Source of the DNA: a bacterium
GTDB taxonomy: Bacteria; Pseudomonadota; Gammaproteobacteria; Nevskiales; OUC007
DNA: 38,606 nucleotides
Assembly: GCA_018222345.1 (NCBI GenBank)
Contig: JAAFAL010000012.1
Span: 1 to 38,606 of the forward strand
Direction: 5' to 3'
Shown here: piece by piece, positions 17,157 through 25,165 of the stretch
How the letters are laid out: each line of letters starts with the position of its first letter
Numbering within the stretch: position 1 is the first letter of the stretch
The notes under the pieces: model-generated
What the model saw: the letters and a program-made list of their open reading frames with translations, nothing else
The model's database searches: none
What the model was told of the DNA's origin: nothing
Translations under genes and position numbers: made by a program

Positions 17157-17852
17157 CTACGACTTGTCGTCGTCGCCGCTGTCGTCGCCCTCGCCGTCTT
17201 CGCCGTCGCCTTGCTCGGTGGCTTCGACTTCGTCGGCTGCCACTTCGTCTTCGTCCTCGTCGGTTTCTTCAACCAGAGCACGCGGCATGTGTACAGCGCA
17301 GACCGTCCAGTTTTCCTCGTGCATCAGCGCGATGGAGATGATGCCCTCTGGCAGGGTCAACTCCTCAAGGTGGATGGACTCGTTCAGGCTCAGACCAGAG
17401 ACATCGACCTCGATGAACTCGGGCAGGTCTTTCGGCAGACACTCGATTTCCAGTTCGCTGCGCACGCGATCCAACACGCCGCCTTCGTCCTTGATACCCG
17501 GTGCAAGCTTCTCGCCGGTGAAGTGCAAGGGCACTGTCATGCGGATCTTCTGGCCGGCAACAATGCGCATCAAGTCCATGTGCAGCAAACGCGGCTTGGA
17601 CGGATGGCGTTGCACGTCTTTCAACACGGCTTGCTGCTGCTCGCCATCAACTTCAACTTTCAGGATGTGCGAGTAGAACGCCTCGTGGTCGAGGTGGTGT
17701 AACAGCTCATTTTGATCGACCGCAAGCATTTGCGGTGCTACGCCGCCTCCGTAGAGGATGGTCGGCACTTTGCCCTCACGGCGCAGGCGGCGGCTCGCAC
17801 TCGTGCCCTGCGCAGTGCGAGACGTTGCTTTGACAACAAAGTCTTCGCTCAT
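17157..17852 (-). CDS. rplY: 50S ribosomal protein bL25 (long, CTC-type)
   Basis: Protein of 231 residues. The N-terminal L25 domain (about 1-95, starting near RTAQGTSASRRLRREGKVPTILYGG) binds 5S rRNA. It is followed by the TL5/CTC beta domain (about 100-190) and a very acidic Asp/Glu tail from about 194 to the end. The long form is common in many gammaproteobacteria, whereas E. coli has only the N-terminal domain. GGAG about 7-8 bases upstream of the ATG is a good ribosome-binding site, and a well-spaced sigma70-type promoter lies at 17944-17972. First gene of rplY-pth-ychF. Confidence 0.96.
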   Translation of the reverse strand: MSEDFVVKATSRTAQGTSASRRLRREGKVPTILYGGGVAPQMLAVDQNELLHHLDHEAFYSHILKVEVDGEQQQAVLKDVQRHPSKPRLLHMDLMRIVAGQKIRMTVPLHFTGEKLAPGIKDEGGVLDRVRSELEIECLPKDLPEFIEVDVSGLSLNESIHLEELTLPEGIISIALMHEENWTVCAVHMPRALVEETDEDEDEVAADEVEATEQGDGEDGEGDDSGDDDKS

Positions 17853-17943
17853 TAGTTTACTCCAAGAATCAATAGGTTACGCAGCCTCCGCGACCAGAGC
17901 GCTGCAATTGACGCTGCTGCCACTGGCAGCAAAACGGGCGCGG

Positions 17944-17972
17944 ATTGTACGAGGGCTGGGGCTTTGGCGCAA
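17944..17972 (-). promoter_or_regulatory. Probable sigma70 promoter of rplY-pth-ychF
   Basis: On the minus strand, TTGCGC (17972-17967) and TACAAT (17949-17944) are separated by exactly 17 bp. They lie about 90 bp upstream of the rplY ATG within the 134-bp gap after prs. Both match the sigma70 consensus in four or five of six positions. Confidence 0.5.
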
Positions 17973-17986
17973 TGCGCGCTCCAGCG

Positions 17987-18940
17987 CTAATCCACGTAAA
18001 GCGACGACACGCTCTCTTCGTTGCTCACGCGGCGGATCGTCTCGGCCAGCATGTCGGCAATCTTGAGCTGGCGAATCTTGCCGCAGGCTGCTGCCTCGGG
18101 TGACAAGGGGATGGTATCGGTCACAACCATCTGATCCAGCACCGAGTTAGTGATGTTCTGCACGGCGGGACCGGACAGCACCGGGTGCGTGACATAGGCA
18201 ACAACCGCTTTAGCACCCTCTTCCTTGAGCGCCGCAGCGGCTTGGCACAGTGTGCCAGCGGTATCGACAAGGTCATCGACAATCACGCAGCTCTTGCCGG
18301 ACACGTTGCCGATGATATTCATCACCTTGGCTTCGTTGGCACGCGGGCGGCGTTTGTCGATGATGGCCAGGTCGGCGTCGTCCAGGCGTTTGGCCACGGC
18401 GCGCGCGCGCACCACACCACCCACATCCGGCGACACCACAATCAGGTCATCGTACTTTTGCCGCCAGATGTCGCCCAAGAGCAGCGGCGAGGCATAGACG
18501 TTATCGACCGGCACATCGAAAAAGCCCTGAATCTGATCAGCGTGCAAATCGACTGTTAGCACGCGGTCGGCGCCGGCAGCGCCAATCATCTGCGCCACCA
18601 CCTTGGCCGAAATCGGCACCCGCGCACTGCGCGTGCGGCGGTCTTGGCGCGCGTACCCAAAGTATGGAATCACCGCGGTGATGCGGCCAGCCGATGCGCG
18701 CTTGAGCGCGTCGATCATCATCAGCAGTTCCATCACACTGTCGTTGGTTGGCCGGCAGGTCGATTGGATGATGAACACGTCCTTGCCGCGCACATTCTCC
18801 ATGATCTCCACCAGCACCTCGCCGTCCGAGAAGCGCCCCACCACAGCTTTGCCCAACGGCAATTTGAAACAGTCGGCAACTGCTTGCCCCAAGGCGGGGT
18901 TGGCATTGCCGGTAAACAGCGTGATGGAAGATTCGGACAT
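17987..18940 (-). CDS. prs: Ribose-phosphate pyrophosphokinase
   Basis: Protein of 317 residues, the usual length (E. coli 315). It makes PRPP from ribose 5-phosphate and ATP for purine, pyrimidine, His and Trp synthesis. Features are [15 protein letters not shown] at the N-terminus, [21 protein letters not shown], the ATP-loop [26 protein letters not shown], and the PRPP-binding loop [13 protein letters not shown] chose the ATG at 18940 (MSESSITLF); an upstream ATG gives an unconserved 12-residue extension. The 226 bp between it and tRNA-Gln are filled with hairpins. Confidence 0.97.
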   Translation of the reverse strand: MSESSITLFTGNANPALGQAVADCFKLPLGKAVVGRFSDGEVLVEIMENVRGKDVFIIQSTCRPTNDSVMELLMMIDALKRASAGRITAVIPYFGYARQDRRTRSARVPISAKVVAQMIGAAGADRVLTVDLHADQIQGFFDVPVDNVYASPLLLGDIWRQKYDDLIVVSPDVGGVVRARAVAKRLDDADLAIIDKRRPRANEAKVMNIIGNVSGKSCVIVDDLVDTAGTLCQAAAALKEEGAKAVVAYVTHPVLSGPAVQNITNSVLDQMVVTDTIPLSPEAAACGKIRQLKIADMLAETIRRVSNEESVSSLYVD

Positions 18941-19038
18941 CGGAGCAGCGCATGAAGCAAATGGCGGCGCCATCATAATGCGTCAGTTTGATGAACGCAT
19001 ATTTGAATTCGAAACTCGGCGGTCGGAGTAAGAGTCCC

Positions 19039-19124
19039 GTCATTCCTGCGAAAGCAGGAATCTAGTCGCTTCGTGTTAGCGCTCTGCCACATTGTGGCAA
19101 CTGGGTCCCCGCTTCCGCGGGGAC
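19039..19124. repeat. Tandem hairpin repeat unit between prs and tRNA-Gln
   Basis: Three perfect hairpins follow one another. ATTCCTGC pairs with GCAGGAAT (19042-19061) around a GAAA tetraloop. TGCCAC pairs with GTGGCA (19085-19099). GTCCCCGC pairs with GCGGGGAC (19105-19124) around TTCC. The opening GTCATTCCTGCGAAAGCAGG belongs to a type of dispersed intergenic repeat that I know from many proteobacteria. Likely effects are on transcript ends or stability upstream of prs. Confidence 0.7.
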
Positions 19125-19128
19125 AACG

Positions 19129-19162
19129 TAACTCTAGGGCCCGCTGCGCGGGCCAAGAGTTA
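19129..19162 (-). terminator. Strong hairpin directly downstream of tRNA-Gln
   Basis: A long two-part stem pairs TAACTCT (19129-19135) with AGAGTTA (19156-19162), and inside it GGCCCGC (19138-19144) with GCGGGCC (19148-19154), with only small interruptions and a 3-nt loop. On the minus strand it begins 4 nt after the encoded CCA of tRNA-Gln. It has no U-run, so it could be a 3' processing or stop signal for RNases, or a Rho-assisted terminator. Confidence 0.45.
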
Positions 19163-19166
19163 GGGT

Positions 19167-19241
19167 TGGCTGGGGTGGCTGGATTCGAACCAGCGCATGA
19201 CGGGATCAAAACCCGTTGCCTTACCGCTTGGCTACACCCCA
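19167..19241 (-). tRNA. tRNA-Gln (anticodon TTG)
   Basis: A 75-nt tRNA on the minus strand including an encoded CCA. The acceptor stem TGGGGTG pairs with CACCCCA over seven pairs, with G as discriminator base. The anticodon stem CGGGT/ACCCG-type arms flank the loop TTTTGAT with anticodon TTG, which reads CAA/CAG. The T arm contains GGTTCGAATCC. The mature 5' end (19241) follows the ispE stop codon (19244-19242) with no spacer, so tRNA and ispE are very likely on one transcript, separated by RNase P. tRNA-Gln beside ispE is also found in Pseudomonas. Confidence 0.97.
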
Positions 19242-20123
19242 CTATCCATCCGCTGATCGGGCTCCTGCCCGACATCGCAATGCCGGCGACCGCTGCAAGC
19301 CGCGGCACACAAAGCACTGTGCCACTGGGCTGGCTGCATCGGCAACCGTTTGTGCTTGCTGCTGGTTATCGCAAGCAACAAACACCGCACCGCCGGTTCC
19401 GCTGAGCCGCGCCGGGAAGCCGTGCAGCGCATCAAACACTGCCTCGACGTCCGGATAGCGCTGCCTGGCAACCGGCTCGCAATTGTTGGAACCCGCGGCA
19501 ACAAGCTGTTGCACGTGGCCACCAAAAAAAGCGGCACGTATTGTCGTGATCGGGTGCTGCCTTGTCAATTCGGGGGCGCCGAACACCGCTGCCGTGGGCA
19601 CGTGTACGGACGGGACGCACACGGCAAACCAAGCCGTGTGCAGGCCCACCGGCGTGATTTGCTCGCCAATGCCTTCCACCCAGGCATTGTGCCCGCGGAC
19701 AAAAAATGGCACGTCGGCGCCTAGCGGCAGCGCAAGCTTTGCCAGGGCGTTGATCGACAAGCCCAAACCCCACAACTGGTTCAGGCCCAGCAGTGTGCTC
19801 GCTGCGTCGCTGGAGCCGCCGCCCAGGCCGGCACCGACAGGTATTCGCTTTTCGACCGTGATGTCCACGCCGGGCACGCCGCCATCGACATGTGCCGCCA
19901 GCATGCGCGCGCTGCGCACCACCAAGTCGTCGTCTGCCGCCAGGCCGGGTACGCCACCCACTCGCGTGATTCGGTCGTCATTACGCGACGCAAGTGTGAT
20001 GATGTCGCACAGATCGATCAGTTGAAACACGCTTTGCAACTGGTGATAGCCATCGCCGCGGCGGCCGACCACATGCAAGAACAGGTTGAGCTTTGCCGGC
20101 GCGGGCAAGCGCAGGCTGCTCAT
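19242..20123 (-). CDS. ispE: 4-diphosphocytidyl-2-C-methyl-D-erythritol kinase
   Basis: Protein of 293 residues, GHMP kinase family. It phosphorylates CDP-methylerythritol in the MEP pathway to isoprenoids. The N-terminal motif PAPAKLNLFLHVVGRRGDGYH, the ATP-binding loop PVGAGLGGGSSDAAS (near 96-110) and the C-terminal GTGGAVF are present. I chose the ATG at 20123, which overlaps the lolB stop (ATGA); an earlier ATG at 20138 adds five residues inside lolB. The stop codon lies directly against the tRNA-Gln 5' end. The last 20 residues (RSPALRCRAGARSADG) are Arg/Ala rich. Confidence 0.96.
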   Translation of the reverse strand: MSSLRLPAPAKLNLFLHVVGRRGDGYHQLQSVFQLIDLCDIITLASRNDDRITRVGGVPGLAADDDLVVRSARMLAAHVDGGVPGVDITVEKRIPVGAGLGGGSSDAASTLLGLNQLWGLGLSINALAKLALPLGADVPFFVRGHNAWVEGIGEQITPVGLHTAWFAVCVPSVHVPTAAVFGAPELTRQHPITTIRAAFFGGHVQQLVAAGSNNCEPVARQRYPDVEAVFDALHGFPARLSGTGGAVFVACDNQQQAQTVADAASPVAQCFVCRGLQRSPALRCRAGARSADG

Positions 20124-20722
20124 GGGCTGACATCCCACTGGTCAATGCTCAGCTTCAGCGTCGTGTCACCCTGCTGGGCCTGCAAAGCGCCAGGCAGCTC
20201 GAGCAGCGGTGCCGGCGCGTAGTCGGCATATTGCACCGTCCAGCCGGCTTGCGTCAGCGCGTTGATGCGCCCCTTGGCATCCAGCGAAAAATCGGCCGGT
20301 ACGCCCGGTGCCGGCAATCCCAGCACCCAGTAGCGCAGCGCGCGCACGGGTAAGCTCCAGCCAAACTCCTGGCGCAATAATTCCTCGGGTTCATTGGTGA
20401 TCCAACGCTGCTTGCCGCTGCGCACCTCCACCCGGGCTGGCGTGCCACGTAACTGCGCTGCGCCAATACCAAACGGGCCGCGCACACTAAGCGTGAATTG
20501 GTCGCCGCGCTGCACCCAGCGCAAGCTGCCTTTGAGCCCGAACCCACCGCCGGACGCAGCACGGCCGGTTAATGCCCAGGTGTCCAAGTTGGTTAGCTTG
20601 GCTTGCCGCGCTTGCCACAGCTTTGCCGAGGCGTCGCCCTGCACCACCGGCGCCGGGGCAAAGCTTTGGCAGCCGGCCAGCGCAGTTACAAGCGCCAGCG
20701 CAGCCAGGCTGCGAATGTGCAT
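20120..20722 (-). CDS. lolB: Outer-membrane lipoprotein-sorting protein LolB
   Basis: Protein of 200 residues. The N-terminal lipoprotein signal peptide ends LVTALAGC. The mature part shows LolB-family features: LTNLDTWALTGRAA..GFGLKGSLRWVQRGDQFTLSVRGPFG near 43-85 and ALRYWVLGLPAPG near 130-142. LolB receives lipoproteins from LolA at the inner face of the outer membrane and inserts them. It starts 11 bp after the TPR gene and overlaps ispE by 4 bp. The frame extends upstream without sense, so I use the ATG at 20722. Confidence 0.94.
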   Translation of the reverse strand: MHIRSLAALALVTALAGCQSFAPAPVVQGDASAKLWQARQAKLTNLDTWALTGRAASGGGFGLKGSLRWVQRGDQFTLSVRGPFGIGAAQLRGTPARVEVRSGKQRWITNEPEELLRQEFGWSLPVRALRYWVLGLPAPGVPADFSLDAKGRINALTQAGWTVQYADYAPAPLLELPGALQAQQGDTTLKLSIDQWDVSP

Positions 20723-20733
20723 GCGGCCGGAGT

Positions 20734-22449
20734 TTATTGAGTCAGCCGCTGCACGGTTTCGCGCAAGGCCGGATGCTCGGGCGCATCGGCAAGCGCCGCG
20801 TCCCAAATTTCGCGTGCGCGCTCCTGCTGGCCAAGCTTCCAATACACCTCGCCCAAGTGCGCGGCCACCTCCGGGTCGGGCTGGCTGTCGAATGCTTTTT
20901 GCAGATAGTTGCGGGCTCGCTCGTAGTTGCCCAAGCGATATTGCACCCAACCCATGGAGTCGATGATGGCCGGATCATTGGGCTGCAATTCCAGCGCGCG
21001 CTTGATATAGCCCAACGCCTCGCGATAGCGCGTGGAATGGTTGGTGAGGATATAACCCAGCGCATTCAGTGCACGCGCATCATCACCATCCAGCTCGAGC
21101 ATGCGGCGCAGGTCGGCTTTCGCAGCATCGACGTCGCCGGCGCGCTCGTGCGCAAGCGAGCGACTGTAGAGCAGGTCAGAGTCATCCTCGAAAACTTCCA
21201 GCGCTTCGGTGTACCGCGCCACGGCATCCTCGGGCTTGCCTTGCTCGATCAACAGGTCACCTTCGACCATCAGCAAGCGGCGTGTGAGCTGCGGGTTGGC
21301 GGCTGCAATTCCGCGCAAGAAAAGCTGCGCCTGTTCAAGTTCGCCCTGCTCGGCCATCAGAAATGCGCGCCGTGCCAGCGCATCAACGGCGTGCTGGCCA
21401 CCAGACACCATGCGGTAGTAGCGCATGGCCTGTTCGTTGTCACCGTCTTGTTGCGCCAGACGGCCGAGATAATAGGCAGCGCCATCACGTTCGGTGCGCT
21501 CGTCCAGCAAGGGCAGCAGCAGGCTGCGCGCGTTGTCGGTGTCCTTGTCGTCCAGCGCCATCAGCGCCAGTGCGTAACGCGCCTCGCCCAGGCCAGGGTC
21601 TTCTTCCAGCGCACGCTCGAGTTGCGGCTTGGCCAAGGCGTAGGCTTTTTCGTCGATCAACAGCCGCGCCAGCGCAAAACGCTCGCGGGCGCGATCACCA
21701 CTGGACAACATCGGCTCGGCTGCGGCAATACCCTGCAACAACCGCCCTTGGCGAATCAGCAGGCTGGCCTTGAGCAACACCGCGTCCGGCCAGCCTGGCC
21801 GCGCCTCCAAGGCCGACTCCGCAGACATGGACGCCGCCGCAAAATCGCCATACTCCATTTGCACCAAGCCGCGCGAATAGGCTGCTTGCGCCGCGTCATC
21901 AACGTCGTAGGTCACTGCCTGAATGACCTGCATTGCCAGTGCCTGCGGTGGCTTTTGCCGCACTATAATGCGCGCAACCTCACGCACGCCCTTGCCGGCG
22001 CCACGCTTGTCGCGTTGCACAAGTTCGCGCGCTGCCATCACTGACCGCTCGGGGTCTTCGGCTTGCAGCGCGACCCGCAGTGCGGCTTCCTGGGCGTTGT
22101 CGTCGTCCGGCGCCAGTTCGGCCCAGCGCGTACTGGCAGCAACTGCCAACTCAGAGTCGCCTGCCGACAGCGCGTAGCGTACCGCGTTGCGCGCCACATC
22201 AACGTTTTCACTGAGTTTTGCTGCGGCCAAATATTGCTCGGCTGCAACACGGTTTTCGCCGCGGCCGCCAGCCACTTCGGCGGCCAACACGTGGTAGGTG
22301 ATCTGGTTGCGCGGCGTCAGCGGCTGCGGCTGCACCGGGCCGCCAGTCACAGCGAACAATTGGCCAATCGGCGTCTTGCCGCCGTCGGAGCCAGGCGTGG
22401 CGCAAGCCGTGCAGGCCAGCACGGCCAAGCAGGTTAAAGTGCGTTTCAT
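20734..22449 (-). CDS. TPR-repeat lipoprotein
   Basis: Protein of 571 residues, almost all helical TPR repeats, many with recognisable W/LG/A/P spacing, for example ALGYIKRALELQPNDPAIIDSMGWVQYRLGNYERARNYLQKAFDSQPDPEVAAHLGEV in the C-terminal third. The N-terminus (MKRTLTCLAVLACTACATPG) is a lipoprotein signal with the acylated Cys at 13 or 16. The equivalent gene upstream of lolB in Pseudomonas (PA4667) is also a TPR protein; its precise role is unknown and presumably involves protein-protein contacts in the envelope. ATG 22449 is preferred because the signal peptide begins there. It is divergent from hemA. Confidence 0.92.
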   Translation of the reverse strand: MKRTLTCLAVLACTACATPGSDGGKTPIGQLFAVTGGPVQPQPLTPRNQITYHVLAAEVAGGRGENRVAAEQYLAAAKLSENVDVARNAVRYALSAGDSELAVAASTRWAELAPDDDNAQEAALRVALQAEDPERSVMAARELVQRDKRGAGKGVREVARIIVRQKPPQALAMQVIQAVTYDVDDAAQAAYSRGLVQMEYGDFAAASMSAESALEARPGWPDAVLLKASLLIRQGRLLQGIAAAEPMLSSGDRARERFALARLLIDEKAYALAKPQLERALEEDPGLGEARYALALMALDDKDTDNARSLLLPLLDERTERDGAAYYLGRLAQQDGDNEQAMRYYRMVSGGQHAVDALARRAFLMAEQGELEQAQLFLRGIAAANPQLTRRLLMVEGDLLIEQGKPEDAVARYTEALEVFEDDSDLLYSRSLAHERAGDVDAAKADLRRMLELDGDDARALNALGYILTNHSTRYREALGYIKRALELQPNDPAIIDSMGWVQYRLGNYERARNYLQKAFDSQPDPEVAAHLGEVYWKLGQQERAREIWDAALADAPEHPALRETVQRLTQ

Positions 22450-22474
22450 AGGGTCGATCATACCGCTGTCATTC

Positions 22475-22493
22475 AGGCCGGCACACCCGGCCT
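22475..22493. promoter_or_regulatory. Perfect hairpin in the TPR/hemA divergent promoter region
   Basis: AGGCCGG (22475-22481) and CCGGCCT (22487-22493) form a perfect 7-bp stem with a 5-nt loop in the 105-bp gap between the divergent TPR and hemA genes. It could be a symmetrical protein-binding site or a leader structure. A weak TTGAAT / GACAAT pair follows on the plus strand near 22498-22527. Confidence 0.3.
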
Positions 22494-22554
22494 TGTCTTG
22501 AATTCGACCACACGCATCGCAGACAATTCGCGGCTTGCCCTTCGCTGCGGCGGC

Positions 22555-23817
22555 ATGCCCATTCTCACCCTCACGCTGAACCACCATCGCGCTTCAGTCG
22601 CCCTGCGCGAGCAGGTTGCTGTGCCCGGCGATGCGCTAGCCGCCCGTTTGCAGGCTGCCACGCAGGTGGATGGCGTGCACGAAGCGCTATTGCTTTCGAC
22701 CTGCAACCGCACTGAACTCACGGTGGTTGGCACGCCAAGCCGCAACGCCCTACTCGCGTGGTTGGCAAGTGGTGGAGTTGACCTGCAAACCCTTGAATCT
22801 GCGAGTGAATTTCACACCGGCGAGCAGGCCGTCCGGCACCTGTTCCGGGTCGCTGCCGGGCTGGATTCGATGGTGCTGGGCGAGCCGCAAATCTTCGGCC
22901 AGGTCAAACAGGCTGTTGCCGCCGCGCAAGCCGCCGGCACCCTGGGGCCAGTGCTAGGCCGCTGCACCCAGCACGCCTTTGCAGCCGCAAAAGCGGTGCG
23001 CAGTGGCACCGAGATTGGCCAGAACCCGGTGTCGTTCGCTTACGCTGGTTTGCGGCTGGCCGGACGCATTTTTGACGATTTGTCGCAACAATCGGCGCTA
23101 CTGATCGGCGCTGGCGACATGATTGAACTGTTCGCCACGCACCTGCGCAGCGCCAAGCTCAAGCGGCTGCATTTTGCCAACCGCACGGCGGCGCGCGCCG
23201 ACACGTTGGCACACAAGCACCACGGCGCCAGCGTGCCGTTCGACGCGCTGGGTGACTATCTGCCGGAGGCCGATATTGTCGTCAGTTGTACAGCCGCGCC
23301 CGACGCGCTGCTGGGCAACGCGGCATTCCGCGCTGCGCTGCGCGAGCGCAAGCGCAAACCCATGTGCGTGCTCGACCTGGCCGTGCCGCGCGACATCGAC
23401 CCTGCCGTCGATAAGCTGGCTGACGTTTACTTGTACGACGTTGACGACCTCAAGCGCATCATCGACAACAACCAGCAAGCTAGGCGCGACGCCGCCAGCG
23501 ATGGCGAGGCGATGCTCGACCATCACGTGACGCGCTTCATGCACTGGCTGGACAGCCGCAGCGCAGGCGCCACCATCCGCGCGCTGCGACGCGAACATGC
23601 AAGCCGTAGCGCCGACGCGGTGCAACGCGCCAAAGCAGCACTGGCCCGCGGCGAGCCGGTCGATGACGTTCTACAATCATTGTCGCGCAGCCTGAGCAAC
23701 GCCTTGCTGCACGCGCCCACCAAAGCCCTGCGCAATGCACCGGCCGAGCAGCAAGCCGAGTTGCTCGAGGCTGCCAGCCGCCTGTTCAACTTGGATGAAC
23801 AGGGAAGCTCTGAATGA
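22555..23817 (+). CDS. hemA: Glutamyl-tRNA reductase
   Basis: Protein of 420 residues. It reduces glutamyl-tRNA(Glu) to glutamate-1-semialdehyde, the first step of the C5 route to tetrapyrroles. The N-terminus MPILTLTLNHHRASVALREQVA, catalytic Cys50 in LLSTCNRTEL, the NADPH-domain block around LLIGAGDMIELFATHL (near 183-198) and the C-terminal dimerisation helices are all present. I chose the ATG at 22555; the frame extends 19 codons upstream without family similarity. The final residues GSSE and the UGA stop are encoded by the left terminal repeat of the inverted-repeat element beginning at 23801. The natural C-terminus may thus have been altered by insertion. Confidence 0.96.
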   Translation: MPILTLTLNHHRASVALREQVAVPGDALAARLQAATQVDGVHEALLLSTCNRTELTVVGTPSRNALLAWLASGGVDLQTLESASEFHTGEQAVRHLFRVAAGLDSMVLGEPQIFGQVKQAVAAAQAAGTLGPVLGRCTQHAFAAAKAVRSGTEIGQNPVSFAYAGLRLAGRIFDDLSQQSALLIGAGDMIELFATHLRSAKLKRLHFANRTAARADTLAHKHHGASVPFDALGDYLPEADIVVSCTAAPDALLGNAAFRAALRERKRKPMCVLDLAVPRDIDPAVDKLADVYLYDVDDLKRIIDNNQQARRDAASDGEAMLDHHVTRFMHWLDSRSAGATIRALRREHASRSADAVQRAKAALARGEPVDDVLQSLSRSLSNALLHAPTKALRNAPAEQQAELLEAASRLFNLDEQGSSE

Positions 23818-24075
23818 ATCGCACGGCCGCGCCGGAGTCTTTTCTGGCTCGCTCGCAAGAAACTGAGGAGAGAAATGTGGTCATTCCACATGAACGACGA
23901 ATGACGCCGCAAGCGGGCCAGAAAGGCCCGGCTCCTTCGGGGTTCGGCCTGAAAAGTTCTGCTGACTGCGTTGGGCGGCTTGGCCGTAGAATGACTACGG
24001 CGCTGCACCACCCGCCTTGCATCAAAACTTTTCAGGACTCGAACGCGGTTCGCGCGATTCATTCAGAACTTCCCT
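23801..24075 (+). mobile_element. MITE-like inverted-repeat element, copy 2
   Basis: A 275-bp element, inverted relative to the copy at 2434-2707 and about 90% identical by eye. Its ends are AGGGAAGCTCTGAATGAATC on the left and, read in reverse, AGGGAAGTTCTGAATGAATC on the right. Internal stems are TGTGG/CCACA (23877-23891), GGGCC/GGCCC (23927-23941), CCGTAG/CTACGG (23983-24000), and CCTGAAAAGT (near 23949) against ACTTTTCAGG (near 24028). No transposase is encoded. It occupies exactly the space between hemA and prfA. Flanks are CA on the left and TT on the right, so a target duplication is not visible here. Confidence 0.8.
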
Positions 24076-24076
24076 T

Positions 24077-25165
24077 ATGAACCCCAAGCTGGAACGCCGC
24101 CTGCAGCAATTGGTCGAGCGCCATCACGACCTGGCACATGAGTTGTCCGACCCCGAAGTGATTGGCAACCAGGACAAGTTCCGCAAGCTGTCGCAGGAAT
24201 ACGCCTACCTCGAGCCCTTGGCCGAGGCCTTCAACGCCTGGGCCAGCAGCGCTGAGGAACTGCAGGACCTCAAGCTCATGGCCGCCGACGACGATGCCGA
24301 CGTGCGCGAAATGGCGGCAGACGAAGCGCCCAAGCTGGAAGCCAAGCGCGAAGGTTTAGAGGCCAAGATGATGGGCTTTCTGGCACCGCGCGACCCCCAC
24401 GACGACGCCAACATCTTTTTGGAGATCCGCGCGGGCACGGGCGGCGACGAAGCAGCAATTTTCGCCGGCGATCTCTACCGCATGTACAGCAAGTACGCCG
24501 AGAGCCGCGGCTGGCAGGTGGAGCCACTGAGCGAAAGCCACGGCGAGCACGGCGGCTACAAGGAGATCATCAGCCGCATTGTGGGCCACGGCGCGTATTC
24601 ACAACTCAAGTTTGAGTCCGGCGCGCATCGCGTGCAACGGGTGCCCGAAACCGAGTCTCAGGGGCGCATCCACACCTCAGCCTGCACGGTGGCAGTGATG
24701 CCCGAGCGTGACGCGGTCGAGGCCGAGGCGATCAACCCGGCCGAGCTGCGCATCGACACCTTCCGCGCCTCTGGCGCTGGCGGCCAGCACATCAACAAGA
24801 CCGACTCGGCCATCCGCATCACCCACTTGCCCTCGGGCATCGTCGTCGAGTGTCAGGACGAGCGTTCGCAGCATAAAAACCGCGCCAAGGCGATGTCCTT
24901 GCTGCAATCAAAATTGCTGGAAACCGCCGAGAACGAAGCCGCGACCGAAGAAGCCGCCACGCGCAAGGCGCTAGTCGGCAGCGGTGACCGCAGCGAGCGC
25001 ATCCGCACGTATAACTACCCGCAGGGGCGAGTGACTGACCACCGCATCAACCTGACGCTGTACAAATTGGCCGATGTCATGGAAGGCGCGTTGGAGCAGG
25101 TGCTGGAGCCGCTGGCCACCGAACACCGGGCCGAGCAATTGGCGGCCATCGGCGACGATGCGTGA
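24077..25165 (+). CDS. prfA: Peptide chain release factor 1
   Basis: Protein of 362 residues. It reads UAA and UAG in the ribosomal A site and triggers peptide release. The stop-codon recognition motif PET (PxT, 190-192) and the catalytic GGQ (235-237, in [11 protein letters not shown]) are intact. The ATG at 24077 lies one base after the end of the inverted-repeat element, so the ribosome-binding region is the element's right terminal repeat (TTCAGAACTTCCCTT), which has no clear Shine-Dalgarno. The frame extends upstream only through the element. It overlaps prmC by 8 bp. Confidence 0.97.
   Translation: MNPKLERRLQQLVERHHDLAHELSDPEVIGNQDKFRKLSQEYAYLEPLAEAFNAWASSAEELQDLKLMAADDDADVREMAADEAPKLEAKREGLEAKMMGFLAPRDPHDDANIFLEIRAGTGGDEAAIFAGDLYRMYSKYAESRGWQVEPLSESHGEHGGYKEIISRIVGHGAYSQLKFESGAHRVQRVPETESQGRIHTSACTVAVMPERDAVEAEAINPAELRIDTFRASGAGGQHINKTDSAIRITHLPSGIVVECQDERSQHKNRAKAMSLLQSKLLETAENEAATEEAATRKALVGSGDRSERIRTYNYPQGRVTDHRINLTLYKLADVMEGALEQVLEPLATEHRAEQLAAIGDDA

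Noticed and set aside
19167-19241. Possible integration site at tRNA-Gln
   Set aside because: No integrase, no duplicated tRNA 3' fragment and no change in gene content next to it; both neighbours are conserved core genes.
20572-22044. 490-codon open frame on the plus strand opposite the TPR gene
   Set aside because: It is antisense to a well-supported TPR lipoprotein. The sequence is rich in Arg, Gln, His and Val with no family pattern, as expected from high-GC codon bias on the opposite strand.
24017-24076. Longer N-terminus for prfA starting inside the element
   Set aside because: The 20 extra residues come from repeat DNA, while the sequence from ATG 24077 matches the normal RF1 start ([12 protein letters not shown]).
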